DNA of 5,729 bases from Alphaproteobacteria bacterium. Its GTDB lineage: Bacteria > Pseudomonadota > Alphaproteobacteria > Acetobacterales > Acetobacteraceae. The translations under genes and the position numbers were made by a program. Location: assembly GCA_026225015.1 (NCBI GenBank), contig JAMFRY010000047.1, positions 1-5,729 on the forward strand, given 5' to 3'. Below are positions 1-5,452 of this stretch, piece by piece. Each line of letters begins with the position of its first letter. The first letter of the stretch is position 1. Below the pieces are notes generated by a model. It was not told the origin of the DNA. It ran no database searches and was given only the letters and a program-made list of their open reading frames with translations.

Positions 1-453
1 CAGAAGCTGAAGGGCTATTACGGCAATATCAGCGAAAAGACCTTCTATAAATATTACGAGGAAGCGGTGCGCCGTAAAGGCGATACCAGCGAGAACCTCA
101 TCGAGCTGCTGGAACGTCGCCTGGATGCGGTGATCTACCGCCTGAAATTCGCGGTCACCCCCTTCGCCGCCCGGCAATTCGTCAGCCATGGGCATATCCT
201 GGTCAACGGCCAGAAGGTGAATATTCCTTCCTTCCTGGTCAAGGATAACGACGAGATCGAGGTTCGGGAAAAATCCAAGCAGATCGCCGTGGTGCTGGAC
301 GCTGCGCAAAGCGGCGAGCGCGACGTGCCGGAATATCTGGAAGTCGACCACCGCGCCATGAAAGGCCGCTATCTGCGCGCCCCGAAACTCTCCGACGTGC
401 CCTACCCGGTACAGATGGACCCGAACCTGGTGGTGGAATTCTACTCAAGGTAA
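1..453 (+). CDS. rpsD: 30S ribosomal protein S4, 5'-truncated by the window edge
   Basis: The reading frame is open from base 1 to a TAA at 451-453 and gives 150 residues. It starts mid-protein (QKLKGYYGNISEK), so roughly the first 55 residues of a protein of about 205 are missing. S4 is a primary 16S rRNA-binding protein of the small subunit and nucleates assembly of the 30S body. Visible family signatures are the helical segment YYEEAVRRKGDTSENL, the S4 RNA-binding domain from about ERRLDAVIYRLKF through FVSHGHILVNGQKVNIPS to DNDEIEVREKSKQ, and the invariant-looking end KLSDVPYPVQMDPNLVVEFYSR. The GTG at base 67 lies inside the conserved region and is not a real start. The sequence resembles alphaproteobacterial S4 throughout. 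It converges on the small gene ending at 555, with a palindromic repeat between them. Confidence 0.97.
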   Translation, partial: QKLKGYYGNISEKTFYKYYEEAVRRKGDTSENLIELLERRLDAVIYRLKFAVTPFAARQFVSHGHILVNGQKVNIPSFLVKDNDEIEVREKSKQIAVVLDAAQSGERDVPEYLEVDHRAMKGRYLRAPKLSDVPYPVQMDPNLVVEFYSR

Positions 454-475
454 TACAAACTCACGGCCTCTCCAT

Positions 476-511
476 CGTCATGCCCCGCGAAGGCGGGGCA
501 TCCACGACTTT
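476..511 (+). repeat. Palindromic intergenic repeat, copy 1 (possible terminator)
   Basis: A short REP-like element beginning CGTCAT and ending CCACGACTTT. Bases 480-488 pair perfectly with 493-501 around the four-base loop GAAG, giving a 9-bp GC-rich stem. Copy 3 at 2870-2905 matches 34 of its 36 bases, and the two differences are the two partners of one stem pair. The element lies 22 bp after the rpsD stop and 44 bp before the end of the opposite-strand gene, so it may act as a bidirectional transcription stop. It has no real T-run after the stem, so intrinsic termination is uncertain. Similar dispersed GTCAT-(C)n-GCGAAGGCG-(G)n-ATCCA palindromes are, to my knowledge, common between genes in proteobacterial genomes. 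Confidence 0.8.
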
Positions 512-554
512 ACCTCGACAGTTAAAACCGTAAGTCGGGCGACTACCCACCCTA

Positions 555-902
555 CTAATGATCCGCAGTGCGGCCCATGGATGGCTGGTTGGGGTGATCC
601 GGGTCGCCGACAACAAACATTTGGTGCAACACCGCGCCTAGGGTGGGCTCGTTCGCGCCGGCGGCTTGCGGCGCGGCGGCCGTAACCGGAGCGCCGCCGG
701 GCTGCACGCTCCCGGATTCCACCGTTGCGGGCTTGGCAGCCTCCCCGCCCACATCCGGGACCACATTCGACATAATCGAACCCGGCCCAAACAAATGCAC
801 GACAATCCCCGAGGGCGGCGGTGTCGGGTTCCGGGTGGCGTGGGCGCCAGCCGAGATGCCGCATAAAAGGGCCGAAACAAGCATCAGGCGATTGAATTTC
901 AA
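555..902 (-). CDS. Small secreted protein of unknown function (TTG start)
   Basis: A 115-residue protein read on the minus strand, ending in TAG at 557-555. I do not recognise a family. Residues 1-22 (MKFNRLMLVSALLCGISAGAHA) form a clear Sec signal peptide: a basic N-terminus, a hydrophobic core, and an AHA signal peptidase I site before T23. C14 does not sit in a good lipobox, so a lipoprotein is unlikely. The mature part of about 93 residues is rich in Ala, Pro and Gly, with a central low-complexity stretch (about 53-85), a hydrophobic patch SGIVVHLFGPG and a His/Asp-containing tail DPDHPNQPSMGRTADH. The TTG start at 902 is chosen because GGAGAG lies 5 bp upstream and because it begins exactly at the signal peptide. 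A longer reading from an ATG at 1022 would add 40 unlikely residues across the promoter region. Other open frames through this segment lack comparable signals. Confidence 0.7.
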   Translation of the reverse strand: MKFNRLMLVSALLCGISAGAHATRNPTPPPSGIVVHLFGPGSIMSNVVPDVGGEAAKPATVESGSVQPGGAPVTAAAPQAAGANEPTLGAVLHQMFVVGDPDHPNQPSMGRTADH

Positions 903-907
903 CGAAT

Positions 908-913
908 CTCTCC
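908..913 (-). promoter_or_regulatory. Ribosome binding site that fixes the TTG start at 902
   Basis: Read on the minus strand, GGAGAG is followed by five bases and then TTG. It is the best Shine-Dalgarno match upstream of this gene and selects the TTG over the ATG at 1022, which lies on the far side of the candidate promoter. Confidence 0.65.
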
Positions 914-926
914 AATTATCCTGGTC

Positions 927-955
927 AGCATAAAGCGCCCAGCGCCGCGGTGCAA
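927..955 (-). promoter_or_regulatory. Candidate sigma-70-type promoter for the small secreted protein gene
   Basis: On the minus strand, TTGCAC (955-950) and TATGCT (932-927) are separated by exactly 17 bp. They match the -35 and -10 consensus at 3 and 4 of 6 positions. A transcript would begin near base 920, leaving a leader of about 18 bases that contains the GGAGAG ribosome binding site. The element sits in the 112-bp gap between divergent genes. The call rests only on spacing and partial consensus matches. Confidence 0.4.
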
Positions 956-1014
956 AACCAGGCCGGTAAAAGCCCGGTTGGCGGCCACGGGGAAATTGGG
1001 TAAGTGTTTCGGGG

Positions 1015-1683
1015 ATGAACATTCTAGCACCCCTGCCGGCTCGTTTGTCGATTGAAATCGTCTTCGATTTCGTCTGCCCGTGGTGCTATCTCGGCATTCA
1101 GCGGCTGAACTTTCTGCTCGCCCGCCGGCAGGATTTGCCCGTGGAACTCACCTGGCGGCCGTTTCTGCTGAACCCCGATATGCCGCGCATGGGCATGGCC
1201 CGCGCCGATTACATGATCCGCAAATTCGGCGCCGAGGATCGGGCGCGGCGGCTCTATGCCTCGATCACCAATCTCGGCGCCGCCGAGGGCATCGTTTTCG
1301 ATTTCGGCGCGATCCGGCGCACGCCCAACAGCGTCGATGCGCATCGGCTGATCCGCTACGCGGCTGGCTATGGCGTGGCTGACCAGCTGGTTCACGCAAT
1401 CTTGCGGGCGCATTTCGTCGAAGGCGCGGATATCGGCAATATCGAAACCCTGAGCCTGATCGGCGCCAGGCACGGGCTGGACCAGACCGCCTGCCGGAAT
1501 TTTCTAAACACGGCCGAGGGTGCCGAGCATGTGCATGCGGAAAATCTTCACGCGCACCGGCTCGGCATTAACGGCGTGCCTTGCTTCCTGATTGATGGCG
1601 AGCACGCCATTGCCGGCGCCCAGGAAGGAGAGGTTCTGGAACGCCTGATCGAACTCGCCGCCAGCACGCCGCGATTGGGCTAA
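1015..1683 (+). CDS. DsbA family thiol oxidoreductase, FrnE-like
   Basis: A 222-residue protein with a thioredoxin-like fold of the DsbA/FrnE type (COG2761-like). The CPWC active-site motif is at residues 21-24, directly after the first strand (IEIVFDFV), as expected for this family. The helical insertion follows, with the conserved-looking NSVDAHRLIRYA (105-116). The cis-proline loop is GINGVPCFLIDG, with Pro189 facing the active site. Further cysteines are C160 and C190. There is no signal peptide, so it should act in the cytoplasm, in disulfide reduction, isomerisation or a glutathione-linked reaction. The related 2-hydroxychromene-2-carboxylate isomerase branch usually lacks the CxxC pair, which favours FrnE here. 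The length fits the family. The ATG at 1015 follows GGGG directly with a weak ribosome binding site; TTG at 1045 is a possible alternative. The gene is divergent from the secreted protein gene and its substrate cannot be deduced. Confidence 0.88.
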   Translation: MNILAPLPARLSIEIVFDFVCPWCYLGIQRLNFLLARRQDLPVELTWRPFLLNPDMPRMGMARADYMIRKFGAEDRARRLYASITNLGAAEGIVFDFGAIRRTPNSVDAHRLIRYAAGYGVADQLVHAILRAHFVEGADIGNIETLSLIGARHGLDQTACRNFLNTAEGAEHVHAENLHAHRLGINGVPCFLIDGEHAIAGAQEGEVLERLIELAASTPRLG

Positions 1684-1798
1684 AAACTTCGGCCACGCCC
1701 GCGATTTATGTTCAAACGTTATTGCGCGGCTCGCCCAAGGCCTTTTATTTCAGCGCAACGTGCTGATATGCGTAGTATAAATTGGGAGTGTGGGGCCG

Positions 1799-2926
1799 GT
1801 GCCGAAAAACAGGAATAGTTTACACAGGCACAAAGCCGGGCTGTGCCGGCTTGGCCTTGCCGCCATGGCGCTGCCTTTGATCCTCTCAGCCCGGCAAGCC
1901 GATGCCGCCACGCCAGCGCCCGACCCAGACAGCATCATCACCCTGCAAATCGAAAACGACGCGTTTTCCCTGCCCGCGACCGACCGCTACTACACCGCCG
2001 GCCAGAGTCTGGGCTACGTGCTGCCAACCGGAGTCCTGCCGGGTTTCGCCGCCAATTTGGGGCAATGGATGTTCGGCGAGGGTTCGAAGCGCCTGGCATA
2101 CAACTTGCAGAGCACCATTTTCACACCGGTGGATACGCAAGCCTATGACCCGAACCCGCGCGACCGGCCCTATGCGGGCCAGCTCGCGCTGCACACCACC
2201 CTGATCCAGGATACCGATACCACCCGCAGCCTGGCGCAGGTAAGTATCGGCGTTGTAGGCCCTGCTTCGCTGGCGCAATCGATCCAGAACGGTTTCCACA
2301 CCATCATCGGCGATACCAGCGCCAAAGGCTGGCACCACCAGCTGCATGACGAGCCCACCCTGGACTTTTTCGGCGGCCGGATCTGGCGCGACGATCTTGC
2401 CAGCTTCGGCGGCGGCGCGCTGGATGTGCAATTCCTGCCGCAGGTCACCGAGCAGCTCGGCAACACGGAAATCTACGCGCAGGCCGGCGGCATTCTGCGC
2501 ATCGGCTCGGGCCTGGATTCCGATTTCGGCCCGGCGCTGATCCAGCCGGCCATGAGCGGCACAGATGCCTATACGCCCACCCAGCCTTTGGTCTGGTATG
2601 TTTTCGGCGGCGCGCTGGGACGGCTGGTTGCGCATGACCTGCTGGTGCAGGGCAATGATTTTCGCTCCAGCCGCGGCGTCGGGCTGGTGCCGTTGCAGGG
2701 CGATCTGGAGGTCGGTGCGGCGATCATGGCCTTCGGAATGCGGATCACCGCGACGGAAGTTTTGGAATCCCGGAATTCCACGGCCAAGCCCCGGCCTTCC
2801 AATACGGCTCAATCGCCATCTCGGCACGGTTCTAACACCAACACGTCATCCCCCGCGAAGGCCGGGCATCGTCATCCCCCGCGAAGGCGGGGGATCCACG
2901 ACTTTCTTTCTATGACCCAGTTGTGA
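1799..2926 (+). CDS. LpxR/DUF2219 family outer-membrane lipid A deacylase-like protein, frameshifted near its C-terminus
   Basis: LpxR proteins are outer-membrane beta-barrels; characterised members remove the 3'-acyloxyacyl group of lipid A. Numbering from the GTG at 1799, residues 1-37 are a signal peptide (hydrophobic LGLAAMALPLIL, site near ADA-A). Family motifs follow: IENDAF with N53/D54, TDRYYTAGQS with T66, RDRPYAGQL near 121-129, and QNGFHTIIGD with H167 then GWHHQL. By comparison with Salmonella LpxR, N53, D54, T66 and H167 are the likely catalytic or metal-binding residues, though this alignment is from memory. Later barrel strands include EIYAQAGGILRIGSGL and DFGPAL. After about residue 324 the frame is wrong: the product as read is 375 residues with a basic, non-barrel tail translated from the downstream repeats. 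Restoring one G in CGG at 2771-2773 gives a 345-residue protein ending at TAA 2833-2835. The GTG at 1790 is only one base after GGGAG, so 1799 is preferred. Confidence 0.85.
   Translation: MPKNRNSLHRHKAGLCRLGLAAMALPLILSARQADAATPAPDPDSIITLQIENDAFSLPATDRYYTAGQSLGYVLPTGVLPGFAANLGQWMFGEGSKRLAYNLQSTIFTPVDTQAYDPNPRDRPYAGQLALHTTLIQDTDTTRSLAQVSIGVVGPASLAQSIQNGFHTIIGDTSAKGWHHQLHDEPTLDFFGGRIWRDDLASFGGGALDVQFLPQVTEQLGNTEIYAQAGGILRIGSGLDSDFGPALIQPAMSGTDAYTPTQPLVWYVFGGALGRLVAHDLLVQGNDFRSSRGVGLVPLQGDLEVGAAIMAFGMRITATEVLESRNSTAKPRPSNTAQSPSRHGSNTNTSSPAKAGHRHPPRRRGIHDFLSMTQL
2773..2835 (+). other. Displaced C-terminal end of the LpxR-family gene (+1 frame)
   Basis: In the frame starting at 2773 this segment reads EFHGQAPAFQYGSIAISARF followed by TAA. 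This is the expected end of an LpxR-family barrel: the REFxGQ motif, a final amphipathic strand and a terminal Phe, the signature the BAM complex uses for outer-membrane insertion. The main frame of the gene reaches ...TEVLESR and then slips out of register at CGGAATTCC (2771-2779); one added G would join the two parts seamlessly. This is either a true one-base deletion or a sequencing or assembly error. Confidence 0.85.
2844..2869 (+). repeat. Palindromic intergenic repeat, copy 2 (degenerate, lacks 3' part)
   Basis: A shortened copy of the repeat at 476 and 2870, starting with the same CGTCAT and C-run and keeping the GCGAAGG centre. Its second arm reads GCCGGGCAT, so folding 2848-2856 against 2861-2869 leaves two C-C mismatches. 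It is directly abutted by copy 3 in the same orientation and lacks the CCACGACTTT end, as if the first unit of a tandem pair had decayed. It starts 8 bp after the restored stop codon of the LpxR-family gene. Confidence 0.7.
2870..2907 (+). repeat. Palindromic intergenic repeat, copy 3 (likely terminator)
   Basis: Bases 2874-2882 pair perfectly with 2887-2895 around a GAAG loop, giving a 9-bp stem very rich in G-C. It matches copy 1 at 34 of 36 bases; the two changes swap one G-C pair for C-G (482-499 versus 2876-2893). On the plus strand the stem is followed by a pyrimidine-rich stretch ACTTTCTTTCT (2901-2911), so it could terminate the LpxR-family transcript. It lies between genes that converge, and rlmN transcription also runs toward it. 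Both repeat sites in the window therefore occupy convergent junctions. Confidence 0.8.
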
Positions 2927-2968
2927 AGACGGGGTGTCAATCACAAAGCCACCTGCCATAACACTCCG

Positions 2969-4144
2969 TTACGATGCCTGCCGCAGCTCCACGTCAGACT
3001 TCAACTGCCCGCACGCCGCAAGAATATCCTGCCCGCGCGGCGTCCGCACCGGTGAGGAGTAACCGGCGGCCAGCACGATATCGGCGAACTTCCGGATCGC
3101 GGCCGGAGTAGAAGTTTTATAAGCGCTGCCCGGCCAGGGATTGAACGGGATCAAATTAACCTTGGCGGGCAGGCCGGCCAGCAATTGCACCAGCGCCCGC
3201 GCATCGGCTGGCGTATCATTAATGCCATCCAGCATCACATATTCAAACGTGATGCGCCGCGCATTGGAGGCGGCGGGATAGCGCCGGCAGGCAGCGATCA
3301 ATTCGGCGATCGGGTATTTGCGGTTCAACGGCACCAGCTCGTCGCGCAGATCATCGCGCACCGCATGCAGCGACACCGCCAGATTAACGCCAAGCTCTTC
3401 CCCGGCACGATCCATCATCGGCACCACGCCGGAGGTGGAGAGCGTGATTCTACGGCGCGAAAGCCCGATGCCCTCGCCATCCATGACGATCTTCATCGCG
3501 GTGGCGACGTTCTCGTAATTATACAGCGGCTCGCCCATGCCCATCAGCACGATGGTGGAGAGCAGCCGCGGGGTTTCGCCCTTCGGGCTTGGCCATTCGC
3601 CATAGGCATCGCGCGCCGCCATGAACTGGCCCACGATCTCCGCAGCCGACAGATTGCGGGCCAAACGCTGCGTGCCGGTATGGCAAAACCGGCAGGAAAG
3701 CGTGCAGCCCACCTGGGAGGAGATGCACACCGCGCCGCGATCCTCCACCGGATCGGGAATATACACCGTCTCCACGGCTTCATTATCGCGGAATTTGAAC
3801 AGAAATTTGCGGGTCTGATCGCTGGAGCGCTGATCGGCGGCGATTTCCGGCCGGCCGACCACAAAATGCTCCGCCAGTTTCTGCTGCAATGGCCGGGCGA
3901 TGCTGCTCATCAATGCGAAATCGGTGACGCCCTGGTGATAGATCCAATGCCAGAGCTGCTTGGCGCGAAACTTCTGCTCGCCGATCGCCGCCACCTCAGC
4001 GGCCAGGCTTTCACGCGACAAGCCCACCAGATCGCGCCTGCCATCGGGCAGCAGATTGCCCGGCGGCGCAAAGGCGGCGGCTTTGGCGAGGATGCGATCG
4101 CGTTCGGCGGCGGTCAGCGCGGCGTCATGGGAATTCAGTGACAT
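2969..4144 (-). CDS. rlmN: Dual-specificity 23S rRNA A2503 / tRNA A37 C2-methyltransferase RlmN
   Basis: A 391-residue radical SAM methylase, with a complete family architecture. RlmN adds a methyl group to C2 of A2503 in 23S rRNA and of A37 in certain tRNAs, tuning peptidyl-transferase and decoding accuracy. The N-terminal accessory domain contains GEQKFRAKQLWHWIY (55-69). The [4Fe-4S] cluster motif CTLSCRFC places the ligands at C147, C151 and C154. GMGEP is at 202-206 and SLHA at 258-261. The two catalytic cysteines that carry the methyl intermediate and resolve it are C140 (in CISSQVGC) and C378 (in DILAACGQL). NPWPG (335-339) replaces the NPFPG of enteric bacteria. The gene starts at ATG 4144, 10 bp inside the end of the upstream IalB-family gene, with CAGGA a few bases before it. 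This implies cotranscription and probably translational coupling. All key residues are intact. Confidence 0.97.
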   Translation of the reverse strand: MSLNSHDAALTAAERDRILAKAAAFAPPGNLLPDGRRDLVGLSRESLAAEVAAIGEQKFRAKQLWHWIYHQGVTDFALMSSIARPLQQKLAEHFVVGRPEIAADQRSSDQTRKFLFKFRDNEAVETVYIPDPVEDRGAVCISSQVGCTLSCRFCHTGTQRLARNLSAAEIVGQFMAARDAYGEWPSPKGETPRLLSTIVLMGMGEPLYNYENVATAMKIVMDGEGIGLSRRRITLSTSGVVPMMDRAGEELGVNLAVSLHAVRDDLRDELVPLNRKYPIAELIAACRRYPAASNARRITFEYVMLDGINDTPADARALVQLLAGLPAKVNLIPFNPWPGSAYKTSTPAAIRKFADIVLAAGYSSPVRTPRGQDILAACGQLKSDVELRQAS

Positions 4145-4614
4145 GCTTTCCTGATCGCGCTGTAAGCGCCGGAAAAGCCCTTGAGACTGAACTTATCCAC
4201 AACTGTCACCCCATTGGGACCGGAGGATTTGGCCAATGCCGCCGCGCTGGTCTGAAACGCGGCGACGGCTTCTTTGCCGCCGGTGGTGAAGGCTGTCTGG
4301 CCGGCGGTGTAGAAGTCAATCACGCTGGCGCCGGCGGTCAGCGTTACCTTGGGTGATGTCGGGTAGGCGTATCCGGCGGCCAGCGTCACCTCGTCGCCCG
4401 CTTCCTTGCGCTGGGTAACGGTAAGCAGCACGGCGCCGCGATTGGGCAAAGCGAGGCTGGAGGATTTCGCCGGGGTAAAGGCGTAGCAGGCTTTGGATGA
4501 GCCGGCGCCATAGGTCGCGGCCGTCCAGTCACCGAAAATACCCAGAGATTTCGGCCCGGCGGCGAGCGCCAGGCCGGGGGCGAGGAGCAGCGCCAAGGAT
4601 AGAGCAAATTTCAT
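4135..4614 (-). CDS. Invasion-associated locus B (IalB) family periplasmic protein
   Basis: A 159-residue protein. Residues 1-18 (MKFALSLALLLAPGLALA) are a classic Sec signal peptide cleaved near ALA-AG, so it should be periplasmic or cell-surface. The mature part fits the IalB family (PF06776): GDWTA near the start, a cysteine in KACYAFTPAKSS, the strand LLTVTQRK, VTLAAGYAYP, and the typical C-terminus KFSLKGFSGAYSAIRKACH with a final Cys that could pair with the first. The founding member affects erythrocyte invasion in Bartonella, but the family is widespread in non-pathogenic alphaproteobacteria and its biochemical role is unknown. The ATG at 4614 is chosen because it begins the signal peptide; the frame extends upstream to 4863 but that part would overlap the divergent gene. 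No strong ribosome binding site is visible. It overlaps rlmN by 10 bp and likely forms an operon with it. Confidence 0.87.
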   Translation of the reverse strand: MKFALSLALLLAPGLALAAGPKSLGIFGDWTAATYGAGSSKACYAFTPAKSSSLALPNRGAVLLTVTQRKEAGDEVTLAAGYAYPTSPKVTLTAGASVIDFYTAGQTAFTTGGKEAVAAFQTSAAALAKSSGPNGVTVVDKFSLKGFSGAYSAIRKACH

Positions 4615-4673
4615 GGCCGACACATAGTCATACGACGGGTTTGTCACAAGCGGCCGGGCGCGCCGCAAGCCTC

Positions 4674-4701
4674 TTGCAGGAAATACCGGCTTGGGTAGAA
4701 A
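4674..4701 (+). promoter_or_regulatory. Candidate promoter for the dienelactone hydrolase operon
   Basis: TTGCAG (4674-4679) and TAGAAA (4696-4701) are spaced by 16 bp and each matches the sigma-70 consensus at about 4 of 6 positions. A transcript from here would start near 4708, just before the GGGGAGA ribosome binding site at 4714-4720. This is the best-placed plus-strand candidate in the 112-bp divergent gap. The match is modest and the call is tentative. Confidence 0.3.
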
Positions 4702-4726
4702 TAGTGGCGAATAGGGGAGAACGAGC

Positions 4727-5452
4727 ATGCACAGTGAAGTTTTGAAATATGAAGCCAATGGCCTGCACCTGGAAAGCGTGTTGTATTTCGATGAAAGCAA
4801 GGCCGGTAAACGGCCGGCGGTTCTGGTATTCCCCGAAGCCTTCGGCTTGAGCGAGCACACCAAGGAGAAGGCCCAGCGCCTGGCCGAACTAGGCTATGTG
4901 ACGCTGGCCAACGACCTGTTCGGCGAAGGCAAAACTGTCAACAGCATGGAAGAAGTGATGGGCTTTATCGGCCCGTTGATGCAAAATCCACTGAATATCC
5001 GCGCCTATGCAGAGGCCGGGCTGAAGGCGCTCCTGGCCCGGCCGGAAGTGGATGCGAGCAGAATCGTATCCATCGGCTATTGCTTCGGCGGCACCGTCTC
5101 GCTGGAACTGGCGCGCGGCGGGGCAGACGTGAAGGGCGTTGCCGGGTTCCATAGCGGCCTGGGCACGGTTCGGCCCGAGGATGCCAAGGACATCAAGGGC
5201 AAGGTGCTGGTTTGCATCGGCGCGGATGATCCCATGATCGGCCCGGACGCCCGTCAGGCCTTCGCCGAGGAAATGACGGCGGGCAAAGTGGACTGGCAAC
5301 TGCATCTCTACGGCGGCGTGGTGCACAGCTTCACCAACAAGCAAGCCGATAGCGCCGGCATGCCCGATGCCATTCGTTATAGCGCGAGTGCCGACAGGCG
5401 CTCCTGGGTGTCGCTGGTGGACTTCCTGGAGGAGATCTTCCAATCCGAATGA
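4727..5452 (+). CDS. Dienelactone hydrolase family alpha/beta hydrolase
   Basis: A 241-residue cytoplasmic protein without a signal peptide, close to the usual length for the family. Classical dienelactone hydrolase opens the lactone ring in chlorocatechol degradation using a Cys-Asp-His triad. Here the nucleophile elbow is GYCFGG with C119, a likely acid is D167 or D168 in GADDPMI, and the histidine is H200 in VVHSF. E37 in FPEAFGL corresponds to the conserved glutamate that controls the cysteine. No aromatic-degradation genes are nearby, so the substrate is unlikely to be a chloroaromatic lactone in particular; many family members are uncharacterised esterases. The ATG at 4727 has a strong GGGGAGA ribosome binding site 6 bp upstream. 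The gene is divergent from the IalB-family gene and its TGA overlaps the ATG of the following gene. Confidence 0.93.
   Translation: MHSEVLKYEANGLHLESVLYFDESKAGKRPAVLVFPEAFGLSEHTKEKAQRLAELGYVTLANDLFGEGKTVNSMEEVMGFIGPLMQNPLNIRAYAEAGLKALLARPEVDASRIVSIGYCFGGTVSLELARGGADVKGVAGFHSGLGTVRPEDAKDIKGKVLVCIGADDPMIGPDARQAFAEEMTAGKVDWQLHLYGGVVHSFTNKQADSAGMPDAIRYSASADRRSWVSLVDFLEEIFQSE

Noticed and set aside
533..544. Small inverted repeat AGTCG-GG-CGACT as a terminator for the minus-strand gene ending at 555
   Set aside because: The stem is only 4-5 bp and the T-rich bases on the minus strand are several positions away; too weak to distinguish from chance.
478..933. Alternative frames across the small secreted protein gene (minus 478-915 and plus 643-933)
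   Set aside because: Neither has a signal peptide or conserved-looking composition, and the minus one runs into the palindromic repeat. The frame 555-902 has a ribosome binding site and signal peptide that fit each other.
1684..1798. Possible promoter before the LpxR-family gene (TAGTAT/TATAAA around 1773-1781)
   Set aside because: The -10-like bases are present but no acceptable -35 lies 16-18 bp upstream, so I do not call a promoter. No terminator hairpin is evident after the FrnE-like gene either.
1886..2827. A 313-codon open frame on the minus strand opposite the LpxR-family gene
   Set aside because: Same antisense shadow effect; Arg/Gln/Gly-rich with no signal peptide, motif or plausible ribosome binding site, while the plus strand shows clear family motifs.
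2844..2907. CRISPR-like direct repeats
   Set aside because: Only two adjacent units, no spacer between them and no cas genes; the hairpin-centred unit recurring at 476 fits a REP-like dispersed element.
3185..4141. A 318-codon open frame on the plus strand opposite rlmN
   Set aside because: It lies wholly antisense to an unambiguous rlmN gene. Its His/Arg/Ala/Gly-rich composition is what GC-rich codon usage produces on the opposite strand, and no domain is recognisable.
4641..4649. TTGTCACAA palindrome in the divergent gap as an operator
   Set aside because: A 4-bp inverted repeat around one base is too short to support a regulator site without further copies.
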